Assembly (NCBI GenBank): GCA_052143835.1 | Contig: JBKQRV010000136.1 | Coordinates: 1-64,000, forward strand | DNA length: 64,000 nt | Reading direction: 5' to 3' | Source of the DNA: DASPPM01 sp052143835 | GTDB lineage: Bacteria; Pseudomonadota; Alphaproteobacteria; JACZXZ01 | Shown: one piece after another, positions 29,695 through 40,242 of the stretch | How the letters are laid out: every line of letters starts with the position of its first letter | Numbering within the stretch: position 1 is the stretch's first letter | Program-made: the position numbers and the translations under genes | Notes under the pieces: generated by a model | Told to the model about the DNA's origin: nothing | The model's database searches: none | What the model saw: only the letters and a program-made list of their open reading frames with translations

Positions 29695-29744
29695 CCGAAC
29701 ATGCCACTGGCATGTTCGGGCCAAGCGTCCAGTGGACGCTTGGC
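29695..29744. repeat. Two adjacent perfect hairpins between tfoX-like gene and fumC
   Basis: The first palindrome (29695-29719) has an 11-bp perfect stem around GAACATGCC/GGCATGTTC. The second (29720-29744) has an 11-bp perfect stem GCCAAGCGTCC/GGACGCTTGGC. Each has a 3-base loop (act, agt) and they abut without a gap. No T-run follows on either strand. They may act as a processing or termination element, or be copies of a REP-like repeat. Confidence 0.7.
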
Positions 29745-29761
29745 AGGCCTAGGCGAAGCGC

Positions 29762-30178
29762 TCAGAAATCCGGCTTAAAGCGGGGCCCCCGGCCGCGGTG
29801 CTTCTCCGCAGCGCCTCTCGGCTTGGCGCTTCTCGGCTTCTTCTTCGCATTGAAGCGCAGGCCCGCCTCGTGCGCTTTCCGCGCCCAGCGGCAGAGCGCG
29901 CGGCCGTCCTCGAGGAGCTCGGCCGGCACCTCCCAGTAGGGGAGCGCTATGGTCTGTCCCTTGCGTCCCTCGTAGGTGATGGGCCCGAGGCCGCGCCGCT
30001 CGAAAGCGCCTTTGGTCTCTTCGTCCGCCTTGAGGAAAAGGGCGCCATCGAAGACGAGCGCGAAGATCGTCCCTTCGAGATAAAGGCCGTGGCCGCCGAA
30101 CATCCTGCGCGCCTCGACGGGACCGAGCGGCAGCATGAGGGCGAGAAGATGCTGGATGAGGCGATCGCGGCGCGGCAC
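29762..30178 (-). CDS. TfoX N-terminal domain protein
   Basis: The 138-residue product matches the TfoX_N fold: GPVEARRMFGGHGLYLEGTIFALV, FDGALFLKADEETKGAFERRG, TYEGRKGQTIALPYWEVP. TfoX in gammaproteobacteria regulates competence, but single-domain TfoX_N proteins in alphaproteobacteria have no settled role. The C-terminus is strongly basic (Lys/Arg-rich), suggesting nucleic-acid contact. The start is taken as GTG 30178; later starts are possible. It lies 38 bases downstream of the class I fumarase gene and may share its transcript. Confidence 0.82.
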   Translation of the reverse strand: MPRRDRLIQHLLALMLPLGPVEARRMFGGHGLYLEGTIFALVFDGALFLKADEETKGAFERRGLGPITYEGRKGQTIALPYWEVPAELLEDGRALCRWARKAHEAGLRFNAKKKPRSAKPRGAAEKHRGRGPRFKPDF

Positions 30179-30216
30179 GGCTTGTGGCCGATCTTCGGTG
30201 TCGGGCTCGCGCGCCC

Positions 30217-31833
<1,617 letters not shown>

Positions 31834-31882
31834 GGCACCCTTACGGCGCTCGATCCGTGTGGAGGCTCGGGTGCCGCCAATA

Positions 31883-32347
31883 TCACTTCTTGCGGAAGGC
31901 GTCGAGGGCGACCACTTGGCCCGGCCTTTCGCCGCCTTCGTCCGCCGGCGCTCCGGGTGCCGTGGGCGAGAGCGCGCCCGCCAGCACTTCGCCCTTGAAT
32001 TGCAGGCCGAAGCGCACCGAGGGATCGACGAAGCCCGTCAGCGCCGCGAAGGGGACGCGCAGGCGCTCGTGCGCCTTGTTGAAGCTGAGCGTGACCTCGA
32101 AGGCGTCCTCGTCCACCTCGAGACCCCAAAACTGATGTTGGAGGACGATGGTCATCTCCTCCGGATATTGGGCGCGCAAATGCTCGGGCAGCACCACGCC
32201 GGGGGCTGCGGTGCGGAAGGTGACATAGAAATGGTGGTTGCCCGGAAAGCCGTTCTTGGCCACTTGGGCCAAGGACCGGCGCACGACTCCGCGCAAGGCG
32301 TCCTCGACCATTTTGTCGTAACGGAGCGGTCCGCTCCTCGTGGCCAT
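31883..32347 (-). CDS. sspB: ClpXP adaptor SspB (alphaproteobacterial type)
   Basis: SspB delivers ssrA-tagged proteins to the ClpXP protease. The 154-residue product has the alpha-type core (LRYDKMVEDALRGVVRRSL, FPGNHHFYVTFRT, VDEDAFEVTLSFNKAHERL, VPFAALTGFVDPSVRFGLQF), an acidic flexible linker and a C-terminal ClpX-docking tail VVALDAFRKK. The gene lies directly downstream of ssrA on the same strand, so tag-encoding RNA and tag receptor are neighbours. Confidence 0.95.
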   Translation of the reverse strand: MATRSGPLRYDKMVEDALRGVVRRSLAQVAKNGFPGNHHFYVTFRTAAPGVVLPEHLRAQYPEEMTIVLQHQFWGLEVDEDAFEVTLSFNKAHERLRVPFAALTGFVDPSVRFGLQFKGEVLAGALSPTAPGAPADEGGERPGQVVALDAFRKK

Positions 32348-32404
32348 GCGCTTCCCCCGGTTCCGTGACGCCCTCTTGGCGGGACGTGAAGTGGAGGGCT
32401 TCTG

Positions 32405-32740
32405 TTGCCAGGCGCCCTCCGGACCCCGCCCCGGCGTGCGACGGCCGAGGACTTTAGAGCTAGGCTAACCAGCCGCCCTTAGGCAGCGAGGCGAGCCTCC
32501 GCGTAGTTGTCGTTGGCAACTATGCTATGGCCCGATAACGGCGGAACCATGCCGGGCGAAGATCGCACCTTTAGCCACGCGTCGATCCTATTTCGCCCCC
32601 ATCGCTGCCCGAGCCCGCGGGCCAAGGCCTGTTCGTGAATGGTGGAGGCGCCGGGTACTGCCCCCGGGTCCGCTGTGGTTATTGCGTACGACGTTTATCG
32701 CCATAGCCGAGTCGCCCCGGCGTCTCTGAATATAGGGATG
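32405..32740 (-). ncRNA. ssrA: tmRNA, circularly permuted two-piece form
   Basis: tmRNA rescues stalled ribosomes and adds a degradation tag. Here the gene is permuted: the acceptor piece comes first and ends with encoded CCA at 32640, a processed loop (32601-32639) follows, and the coding piece starts at 32600. The acceptor stem pairs GGGGGCG (32600-32594) with CGCCTCC before ACCA, with a G3-U wobble, the alanine identity element. The tag frame on the minus strand (32517-32479) reads ANDNYAEARLAA then TAA. Outer ends are approximate; a 7-bp hairpin at 32393-32420 may mark the 3-prime limit. Confidence 0.96.
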
Positions 32741-32909
32741 GCGGGGCCGCTTGAAAAGCGCCTCCGAGCACGCCACAGCAATTAAGATCCGAGCCCCCGC
32801 CCGGCGGCTGGACAATGATTTGGGGCTTGCTAGGATGGACCTACGACATCTTGCTGATGCCGCGCCGGACGATTGCTCGGAGCCGCCGGCGGCCGCCAGG
32901 GAGACGATG

Positions 32910-33848
32910 ATGCCCCTAAGCCGGGAGCAGCAGGCCGAAATCGACGCCCTCCGCGCCGGCCTGAGCGAGACTCGCCGGGCGAGCGTGCCCGCACTCGAGG
33001 AGATTCTCTATCAGCCGATCGCGGTACTCGACCACGGTTTCGTCCGCGTCGTCGACTATATGGGCGACGATGGGGCGGTGGTGCAGGCCGCCCGCGTCTC
33101 CTACGGCAGGGGCACGCGGAAGGTCTCGGAGGATCGCGGTCTGATCAACTATCTCATGCGTCATCGGCACACCACCCCCTTCGAGATGTGCGAGATCAAG
33201 TACCATGTGAAGCTGCCCATTTTCGTGGCGCGGCAATGGATCCGCCACCGCACCGCCAACGTCAACGAGTACTCGGCGCGTTACTCGATCCTCGACAAGG
33301 AGTTCTACGTCCCCGCCCCCGACCAGCTCGCGACCCAGTCCCGCAGCAATCGCCAAGGGCGTGATGCCGTGCTCGAGGGCGAGGAGGCGAAGCGCGTGCT
33401 CGATCTTTTGCGCGAGGACGCGGAGCGTTGCTACGCGCATTATGTCGAGATGCTCAACGAGGACGAAGAGGGCCGCATCATCGACGCGGGCCGCCGCGGC
33501 CTCGCGCGCGAGCTCGCACGCATAAACCTCACGCTCAACGTCTACACCCAGTGGTACTGGAAGACCGACCTCCATAATCTCCTGCATTTCCTCTCGCTCC
33601 GCGCCGACGCCCACGCGCAGTACGAGATCCGCGTCTATGCGGAAGCCTTGCTGGAGACGGTGAAGCGCTGGGTCCCGCTCGTCTACGAGGCCTTCGCGCA
33701 GTACCGGCTGGGCGCCACGGCGCTCTCGGCGGCCGCGCTCAAGGTGGTGCGGCGGCTCCTCCGCGGCGAGAAGGTCGAGCAGGCGGGAAGCGGGCTTAGC
33801 CCGCGCGAGTGGCGCGAGCTCATGGCCACGCTTGGGCTCGAGGGCTGA
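32910..33848 (+). CDS. thyX: FAD-dependent thymidylate synthase ThyX
   Basis: ThyX makes dTMP from dUMP using methylenetetrahydrofolate, NADPH and FAD, and replaces ThyA in many alphaproteobacteria. The 312-residue product carries the ThyX signature in QWIRHRTANVNEYSARYS (RHRxxxxNxxSxR type), AARVSYGRGTRKVSEDRGLI split upstream, and LHNLLHFLSLRADAHAQYEI. The ATG at 32910 follows AGGGAG by 6 bases; the open frame extends further upstream but that part overlaps the ssrA flank and is not family-like. It is divergent from ssrA. Confidence 0.95.
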   Translation: MPLSREQQAEIDALRAGLSETRRASVPALEEILYQPIAVLDHGFVRVVDYMGDDGAVVQAARVSYGRGTRKVSEDRGLINYLMRHRHTTPFEMCEIKYHVKLPIFVARQWIRHRTANVNEYSARYSILDKEFYVPAPDQLATQSRSNRQGRDAVLEGEEAKRVLDLLREDAERCYAHYVEMLNEDEEGRIIDAGRRGLARELARINLTLNVYTQWYWKTDLHNLLHFLSLRADAHAQYEIRVYAEALLETVKRWVPLVYEAFAQYRLGATALSAAALKVVRRLLRGEKVEQAGSGLSPREWRELMATLGLEG

Positions 33849-33887
33849 GCGCCCGCGCCTCGCTCTGCCGAGACTTGCGGTGCCTCG

Positions 33888-35018
33888 TTACTGGATGACG
33901 ATGCGCGGCGCGCGGCGCGCCATCTCGCCGAGCGCTTGCCCGGCCTTCTCCCAGACGCGCGCGGCGATTTGCACGTAGACCTTGGCGTGGGCGCTTTCGG
34001 GATGGGAGATCACGATCGGCTGGCCGCCGTCGGAGGTCTCGCGGATGACGATGTCGAGGGGGATCTCGCCCAAAAACTCCGTGCCGAGCCGCTCCGCCTC
34101 GCGCCTGGCGCCGCCGTGGCTGAAGATCTCGCTGCGCTCGCCGCAATGGGGGCAAAGGAAGTAGCTCATGTTCTCGACGATGCCGAACACGGGTACGTCG
34201 ACCTTGCGGAACATGTTGAGGCCTTTGCGCGCATCGAGGAGGGCGATGTCCTGGGGGGTGGAGACGATCACCGCACCCGTGAGCGGCACCTGCTGGGCGA
34301 GCGTCAGCTGGGCGTCGCCCGTGCCGGGAGGCATGTCGACCACGAGCACGTCGAGCTCGCCCCAGGCGACGTCGCGCAGCATCTGCTGGATGGCGCTCAT
34401 CACCATGGGTCCGCGCCAGATCATGGGCGTGTCCTCGGCCACGAGGAAGCCCATGGACATGCAGACGACGCCGTAGTTCTCGAGCGGCTGCAGCGTGCGG
34501 CCGTCGCTCGTGCCCGGCCGCCCGGAGATGCCGAGCATGCGCGGCATCGAGGGACCGTAGATGTCCGCATCCAAGACGCCGACGCGCAAGCCCAGCGTCT
34601 TGAGCGCCAGCGCCAGGTTGGCGGCGGTCGTCGACTTGCCCACGCCGCCCTTGCCGCTCGCCACGGCGACGATGGCACCCACCCCCGGCACCATCGCCTT
34701 GCCTGAAGCGGGCGCAGCCGAAGTGCCGCCCGGCGCGCGCATGGGCGCCGGCCGTGCTGAGGAGGCCTCGCGTTCGGCCGTGAGCACGGCCGTCACCGAG
34801 GAAACGCCATCGAGCTTGAGCACGGCCGCCTCAGCGGCCTTGCGCAGGGGCTCCATATGAGGGCCTCGCTTCGCGTCCACGTCGATCGCGAAGCCGACGT
34901 TCCCCTCCCGCACGACGATCCCGGAGACCATGCCGAGAGTGACGATGTCGCGCTTGTGCTCGGGCTCGATCACGGTCTTGAGGGCGGTCAAGACCTGCTG
35001 CTCCGTGACGCCGGCCAT
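33888..35018 (-). CDS. mrp: Iron-sulfur cluster carrier protein Mrp/ApbC
   Basis: Mrp (ApbC) is a cytoplasmic P-loop ATPase that binds and transfers [4Fe-4S] clusters. The 376-residue product has a MIP18-like domain in residues 1-90, a variable Pro/Ala linker, the deviant Walker A VASGKGGVGKSTTAANLALAL, DADIYGPSMPRMLG, VVDMPPGTGDAQLT, and the cluster-binding CPHC motif in YFLCPHCGERSEIF. The ATG at 35018 (MAGVTEQQVL) is chosen because the family begins there; a start at 35096 is possible. It converges with thyX and diverges from hflK. Confidence 0.95.
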   Translation of the reverse strand: MAGVTEQQVLTALKTVIEPEHKRDIVTLGMVSGIVVREGNVGFAIDVDAKRGPHMEPLRKAAEAAVLKLDGVSSVTAVLTAEREASSARPAPMRAPGGTSAAPASGKAMVPGVGAIVAVASGKGGVGKSTTAANLALALKTLGLRVGVLDADIYGPSMPRMLGISGRPGTSDGRTLQPLENYGVVCMSMGFLVAEDTPMIWRGPMVMSAIQQMLRDVAWGELDVLVVDMPPGTGDAQLTLAQQVPLTGAVIVSTPQDIALLDARKGLNMFRKVDVPVFGIVENMSYFLCPHCGERSEIFSHGGARREAERLGTEFLGEIPLDIVIRETSDGGQPIVISHPESAHAKVYVQIAARVWEKAGQALGEMARRAPRIVIQ

Positions 35019-35173
35019 GCTTGCAATCTCCGCTCTTCGGCCAATATTCGCTGGGTCCGGTACCGCTTTGGTTTGCACGGCCTGCCCGGCTGTCATATAA
35101 GGCCATCTGGCTTCTTTGCAAAGCCGCGGGTCCGGGCCCGTATGACCCGAAATCGGTCTTGAGGAATTAGCAT

Positions 35174-36310
35174 ATGCCGTGGAGCAATCAAGGCGGTGGC
35201 GGCCCGTGGGGCGGCGGCGGCGGTGGCGGCGGGGGTGGTCCCGGCCCGTGGGGGCGCGGTCCGTCCGGGCCGCAACAGCCCAATCTCGAGGATATCATCC
35301 GCAAATTCCAGGATATGCTGCGGCGCTGGCTGCCCGGGGGTGGGCGCAATACGCGCCTGATCCCGATCTTCATTCTCATCGCCCTCGGCCTTTGGATGCT
35401 CACCGGCCTCTACCGCGTGCAGCCCGACGAGCAGGGGGTCGCGCTCATCTTCGGGCGCTGGGCGGCGACGACCGGACCCGGGCTTCATATCAACGTGCCG
35501 GCCCCGATCGGCCACGTCTACACGCCCAAAGTGACGCGCGTGAACCAGGTCGAGATCGGCTTTCGCACGGGTGCCGAGACCGGCCGGCCCGGCGTGATTC
35601 GCGACGTCGAGCAGGAAAGCCTCATGCTCACCGGCGATGAGGACATCATCGACATCAAGGCGGTGGTGTTCTGGGTCATCAAGGACGCGGGCCAGTATCT
35701 CTTCAACATCCGCAACCCCGAGGGCACGGTGAAGGACGCCTCCGAGGCGGCCATCCGCGAGATCATCGGGCAAACGAACTTCGAGACCGCCTATACCCAG
35801 GGACGCAAGACCATCGCCATCGAGGCGCCGAAGCTGATCCAGAAGATTCTCGACAGCTACGGCGCGGGCATTCAAATCACCGAGGTGGCACTCCAGGCGA
35901 TCGATCCACCCAAGGAGGCAAAGAACGCCTTCCTCGACGTGCAGACCTCGCGCGAGGACAAGGAGCGCGCCATCAACGAGGCGCAGGGCTACCTGAACGA
36001 GGTGACCCAGAAGGCCCAGGGCCAGGCCGAGCAGATCACCAAGGCCGCGGACGCATACAAGGCCGAGCGCATCAACCAGGCGAACGGCGACGCGCAGCGC
36101 TTCCTCCTCATCTACCAGCAGTACCAGCAGAACAAGGAGGTGACCACGCGCCGCCTCTATCTCGATATCATGGAGAAGATTCTGGGCGGGATGAACAAGG
36201 TGTTGATCGCCAAGGATATCGGCGGCTCCGGCGTGCTGCCCTATCTGCCGCTCGACGAGCTCGTCAAGCACGAGCCGCACCCCGCACAGCAGAAGGGAGG
36301 CCAGCCATGA
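35174..36310 (+). CDS. hflK: FtsH modulator HflK
   Basis: HflK forms, with HflC, a large inner-membrane SPFH cage around the FtsH protease and controls its access to membrane proteins. The 378-residue product has a Gly-rich N-terminus (residues 8-33), a membrane helix at about 61-77, and a band-7/SPFH domain (YRVQPDEQGVALIFGRW; EIIGQTNFETAYTQGR; ITEVALQAIDPPKEAK). A coiled coil with QGYLNEVTQKAQGQAEQI comes next. The stop overlaps the hflC ATG (ATGA). Confidence 0.96.
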   Translation: MPWSNQGGGGPWGGGGGGGGGGPGPWGRGPSGPQQPNLEDIIRKFQDMLRRWLPGGGRNTRLIPIFILIALGLWMLTGLYRVQPDEQGVALIFGRWAATTGPGLHINVPAPIGHVYTPKVTRVNQVEIGFRTGAETGRPGVIRDVEQESLMLTGDEDIIDIKAVVFWVIKDAGQYLFNIRNPEGTVKDASEAAIREIIGQTNFETAYTQGRKTIAIEAPKLIQKILDSYGAGIQITEVALQAIDPPKEAKNAFLDVQTSREDKERAINEAQGYLNEVTQKAQGQAEQITKAADAYKAERINQANGDAQRFLLIYQQYQQNKEVTTRRLYLDIMEKILGGMNKVLIAKDIGGSGVLPYLPLDELVKHEPHPAQQKGGQP

Positions 36311-37215
36311 GCCGCGGCGTCCTTCTCGGCGCGGGAATCGCGATCCTCGTCTTCCTCGTCGTGGGCTTTTCCGCGATCTTCACGCTCGAGCCCTGGCAGC
36401 AGGCGCTGGTGCTCCAGTTCGGCCGCGTCATCCGGCCGGTCGACCAGCCAGGCCTCTATTTCAAGCTGCCGCTCATCCAGGCGGTCACTTACTATGACAA
36501 GCGCGTGCTGGACCTCGATGCCCGCTCGCCCGACGCCACCACGCTCGATCAGAAGCAGCTGCAGATCGATGCCTACGCGCGGTACCGCATCGTCAATCCG
36601 TTGCTTTTCTATCAGTCGGTGAATAACGAACAGGGTGTCGAGGCTCGGCTCGGCTCGGTCATCAACTCGACGCTTCGCAATGTGATCAGCGACGTGCCGC
36701 TCTTGACGCTTCTGACGCCCGAGCGCGGGGCGCTCATGCAACGCATCACGCAGGTCGTCGACGGCCAAGCCAAGGCCTTCGGCATCAAGGTCCTCGACGT
36801 GCGCCTCAAGCGGGTCGATTTGCCGGAGGCGAACATGCAGGCGGTGGTTCACCGCATGCAGACGCAGCGCGGCCAGGAGGCGCGCAAGATCCGCGCCGAG
36901 GGCGACAAGGAGGCGCGGCGCATCCATGCGGACGCGGACATGCAGGAGCGCGTGATCCTCGCGGAGGCGCATAAGCAGGCCGAAATCGTGCAGGGGCAGG
37001 GCGACGCCGAGGCCCAGCGCGTCTACAACGAGGCCTACGGCAAGGACGTGAACTTCTTCAATTTCTGGCGCTCGTTGCAGGCTTTGACCGTGGCGCTGCC
37101 GAAGGACACGACCACCTATGTGGGTCCGCCCGAAGGCGATTTCTTCCGCTACTTCGGCCATATGAATGGCGAGGCGGGTGCCGCGGCACCGGGAGCCGCC
37201 CTGGCCAAGCCGTAG
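36307..37215 (+). CDS. hflC: FtsH modulator HflC
   Basis: HflC is the partner of HflK. The 302-residue product has one N-terminal membrane helix (residues 6-24), an SPFH domain with EPWQQALVLQFGRVIRPVDQPGLYFKLP split over the first strand pair, and LKRVDLPEANMQAVVHRMQTQR followed by a helical coiled coil (KIRAEGDKEARRIHADADM). It is translationally coupled to hflK. Confidence 0.96.
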   Translation: MSRGVLLGAGIAILVFLVVGFSAIFTLEPWQQALVLQFGRVIRPVDQPGLYFKLPLIQAVTYYDKRVLDLDARSPDATTLDQKQLQIDAYARYRIVNPLLFYQSVNNEQGVEARLGSVINSTLRNVISDVPLLTLLTPERGALMQRITQVVDGQAKAFGIKVLDVRLKRVDLPEANMQAVVHRMQTQRGQEARKIRAEGDKEARRIHADADMQERVILAEAHKQAEIVQGQGDAEAQRVYNEAYGKDVNFFNFWRSLQALTVALPKDTTTYVGPPEGDFFRYFGHMNGEAGAAAPGAALAKP

Positions 37216-37253
37216 CCGGGCGTGATCGCGGCTTTTCCGAGCGGGTGGGCTGC

Positions 37254-37439
37254 GTGGCCGATTTCCTGACCGCCCTCGGCCTTGTCCTGGTCATCGAGGG
37301 CGTGCTTTACGCGCTTTTTCCCGGCACCATGAGACGCATGATGGCGCTCATGATCACCCAGCCGCCGGTGGCCGTGCGCGCGGCGGGGCTCGCAGGGGCG
37401 GCACTAGGGGTGGTGATCGTCTGGCTTGTGCGCGGCTAA
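37254..37439 (+). CDS. DUF2065 small membrane protein
   Basis: A 61-residue protein with two hydrophobic helices separated by a basic loop: ADFLTALGLVLVIEGVLYALFPG, TMRRMMALMITQPP, then VRAAGLAGAALGVVIVWLVRG. This is the DUF2065 pattern, and such genes commonly follow hflC. The function is unknown. GTG 37254 is preferred because the conserved region starts right after it; GTG 37245 is an alternative. Confidence 0.85.
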   Translation: MADFLTALGLVLVIEGVLYALFPGTMRRMMALMITQPPVAVRAAGLAGAALGVVIVWLVRG

Positions 37440-37601
37440 GCCCAAGGACCGCGCCGCGAGGTGCCAACCGCCGCCTGCGCAATTGCCTTGACCCTGGCGT
37501 GCACAAGCGGCAAATCATTCCCCAATCGCCACATTGGGATCATACTGCGAGCCGAGGCATGCGCGCCTCCGGGCGGGTCCAAGAGCAACGGAGAGAGACA
37601 C

Positions 37602-39128
37602 GTGAATGAAGTCATAGGACGCTCCACGCCCGTGCGGGCGGGGGTTGGGCGGCAAGGTCGGGGCGGCAGCGCTCGGGTTTGGCTCGTTCGGGTCGTGGCC
37701 GTTTCGGCCATGCTATGGAGCTATGGTACCCACGCCAAGGGGGCGCCCGACAGCTTCGCGGACCTCGTCGAGAAGCTGGTTCCGGCCGTCGTCAATGTTT
37801 CGACCACGCAGACCGTCAAGGGGCAGGAGCAGCCGGGAGTCGAGGTCCCGCAGTTTCCGCCGGGCTCGCCGTTCGAGGAGTTCTTCAAGGAGTTCTTCGA
37901 TCGCCAGCAGCGCGAGCAACAGGCCCGCAAGGTGACGTCGCTCGGCTCGGGCTTCATCATTGAGCCGGCCGGCTATATCGTCACCAACAATCACGTGATC
38001 GCAAACGCGGACAAGATCACCGTCATCCTCGAGGACAACGGCAGCACCAACCTCGAGGCCAAGGTCGTGGGGCGCGACAGTAAGACCGATCTGGCGCTGC
38101 TCAAGGTCGAGGCGGGTCACCCGCTTCCATCGGTCAAATTCGGCGATTCGGACAAGGCGCGCGTGGGCGATTGGGTCGTGGCCATCGGCAATCCCTTCGG
38201 TCTTGGCGGCACGGTCACCGCCGGCATCGTCTCGGCGCGCGCGCGCGAGCTCAACTCCGGGCCCTACGACGACTACCTGCAGACCGACGCGGCCATCAAC
38301 AAGGGCAATTCGGGCGGGCCCATGTTCAACATGGCGGGCGAGGTGATCGGGGTGAACTCGGCGATCTATTCGCCGACGGGCGGCAGTGTCGGCATCGGCT
38401 TTGCCATTCCCGCCTCGCTCGCCAAGCCGGTGATCGATCAGCTGCGGAAATTCGGCCGTACCAAGCGGGGTTGGCTCGGCGTGCGCATACAGACCGTCAC
38501 CGAGGAGATCGCCGAGACCATGGGGCTGCCGAAGCCTACGGGGGCGCTCGTTGCCAGCGTGAACGCCGGCGGACCCGCCGATCAGGCGGGCATTCAGGCA
38601 GGCGATATCATCGTCAAGTTCGACAGCAAGGACGTCCTCGACATGCGCCACCTGCCGCGCATCGTGGCGGAGACCGAGATCGGCAAGAGCGTGCCGGTCG
38701 AGATCATTCGCAAGGGCGCGCACCGAACGGTCAGCGCCAAGGTCGGCGAGCTCGAGGAAAACGAGCAGGTCGCAAGCGCGCCGGCGAAGGAGAAGGAGAA
38801 ACCGGCCGCACCCGCCAAGGAGCAGAAAGTCGAAGGCCTCGGCTTGTCGTTGGCTCCGATCAGCGCGGAGCTGCGCGAGCAGTTCGAGATCGGCTCCGAG
38901 GTCAAGGGGGTGGTGGTGACCAAGATCGCCGAGGGCGGCGGTGCGGCCGAGAAGGGATTGAAGCCCGGCGACGTGATCGTCGAGGTCAATCAGGAGGAGG
39001 TCTCCTCGCCCACCCAGGTCGCGAGCCTCGTCGACAAGGCCCAGCAGTCCGGCCGCCGCTCGGTGCTGCTGCTGATCGAGCGGGGCGGCGACATCCGCTT
39101 CGAGGCGGTGCGCGTCGGCAAGAAATAG
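37602..39128 (+). CDS. degP: Periplasmic serine endoprotease, DegP/HtrA (Do) family
   Basis: Do-family proteases degrade and chaperone misfolded envelope proteins. The 508-residue product begins at GTG with GGAG upstream, and has an N-terminal hydrophobic signal segment (WLVRVVAVSAMLW). The trypsin-like domain contains the triad: His in VTNNHVIAN, Asp in SKTDLALLKV, Ser in NKGNSGGPMFN. Two PDZ domains follow (RGWLGVRIQTVTEEIAET region and LGLSLAPISAELREQF region), with a Lys/Pro/Glu linker between them. It follows hflK-hflC-DUF2065, an envelope quality-control set. Confidence 0.95.
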   Translation: MNEVIGRSTPVRAGVGRQGRGGSARVWLVRVVAVSAMLWSYGTHAKGAPDSFADLVEKLVPAVVNVSTTQTVKGQEQPGVEVPQFPPGSPFEEFFKEFFDRQQREQQARKVTSLGSGFIIEPAGYIVTNNHVIANADKITVILEDNGSTNLEAKVVGRDSKTDLALLKVEAGHPLPSVKFGDSDKARVGDWVVAIGNPFGLGGTVTAGIVSARARELNSGPYDDYLQTDAAINKGNSGGPMFNMAGEVIGVNSAIYSPTGGSVGIGFAIPASLAKPVIDQLRKFGRTKRGWLGVRIQTVTEEIAETMGLPKPTGALVASVNAGGPADQAGIQAGDIIVKFDSKDVLDMRHLPRIVAETEIGKSVPVEIIRKGAHRTVSAKVGELEENEQVASAPAKEKEKPAAPAKEQKVEGLGLSLAPISAELREQFEIGSEVKGVVVTKIAEGGGAAEKGLKPGDVIVEVNQEEVSSPTQVASLVDKAQQSGRRSVLLLIERGGDIRFEAVRVGKK

Positions 39129-39238
39129 GCGAGCCCGGCCCTTCGCCGTCCGTCACTCTCGCGGCTCGATTCCCCACCTTGGGCAGGAGTGGTCGCGCGC
39201 ATGCGCCTTATGCGCGTGCCGCCGAATGCGAAGGATGC

Positions 39239-40135
39239 CTACGTCACGAACTCTTCCGCACGGTAGCCCTGGAAGAAGAGGACGGCCGTGAGGTCGTTGT
39301 GGTCGACCCGCGCGCGCGCGGCAGCGGCGACGGCAGGCTTGCCGCGATAGGCCACCCCGAGGCCGGCCGCGGCGATCATCTTGAGGTCGTTGGCGCCGTC
39401 GCCTACGGCGAGCGTCGCGTGAAGCGGGATGCCGTGCTCCCCCGCGAGCCGCTCGAGTGCCGCGAGCTTGCCGTCGCGGTTGATGACGGGCGGGATGACG
39501 CGCCCGGTCAAGCGGCCGTCTCTCAGCTCGAGCCTGTTGGCCTCGTCATGGTCGAAGCCGACGAGCTCACGCACGCGGCGCGAGAAGAAACGGAAGCCGC
39601 CCGAAATGAGCGCGGTGAAGGCGCCCTCCTTGCGCATGGTGCGGACGAGGGTCGCCGCACCGGCTGTGACGACGACGCGCTGCGACGCGCTCTCGAGGGC
39701 CGCTTGAGGGAGGCCCTCGAGCATGGCCACGCGCTCCACGAGGGCGGCCACGAAGTCGAGCTCTCCCAGCATCGAGCGCCGGGTGATCGCGGCGACCTTG
39801 TCCTTGACGCCGGCGAAATCCGCGAGCTCGTCGAGCGTCTCGATGCCGATGATGGTCGAATCCATGTCGGCCAGGAGGAGCCGCTTGCGGCGTCCCTCCG
39901 CCGGCTGGGCGAGCAAGTCGAGCGGTGCTGGAGCAAGTGCTGCGCGCACGGCCGCTTCCGCGACCTGCCAGCCAATGCCTTCGAAGGGGAGGTCGACGGC
40001 GGCACCGCGCGCGAGCCAAGTGGGCGCGCCCACGCGCGCACCTCCTTCTTCGAGTGCCGCGTGGGCGCGCGCGAGCATGCTATTGTCGATGCCGTTCGAC
40101 GGCGCGCCCGCGACCAGGGTCAGTACGTGCTGCAT
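39239..40135 (-). CDS. serB: Phosphoserine phosphatase SerB
   Basis: SerB catalyses the last step of L-serine synthesis. The 298-residue product has an N-terminal ACT-like region (about 1-80) and a HAD domain with the nucleophile motif LLADMDSTIIGIETLDELAD, motif II ALISGGFRFFSRRV, and motif IV AVGDGANDLKMIAAAGLGVAY. It is convergent with degP and divergent from miaA; the 109-base gap to degP holds no strong terminator. Confidence 0.96.
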   Translation of the reverse strand: MQHVLTLVAGAPSNGIDNSMLARAHAALEEGGARVGAPTWLARGAAVDLPFEGIGWQVAEAAVRAALAPAPLDLLAQPAEGRRKRLLLADMDSTIIGIETLDELADFAGVKDKVAAITRRSMLGELDFVAALVERVAMLEGLPQAALESASQRVVVTAGAATLVRTMRKEGAFTALISGGFRFFSRRVRELVGFDHDEANRLELRDGRLTGRVIPPVINRDGKLAALERLAGEHGIPLHATLAVGDGANDLKMIAAAGLGVAYRGKPAVAAAARARVDHNDLTAVLFFQGYRAEEFVT

Positions 40136-40242
40136 TGCGATATGAATTTGTGCACATGCGAATTTACGAGCATGCCTTGCATCGTCGCAAGCCCGCTCGC
40201 CACAGACGGGCGCTTTTGGGACGCCTTGCCTCGAGTTCGCTT

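Noticed and set aside
39200..39225. CGCGCAT/ATGCGCG dyad between degP and serB as a bidirectional terminator
   Set aside because: Only 7 pairs with no T-run on either side.
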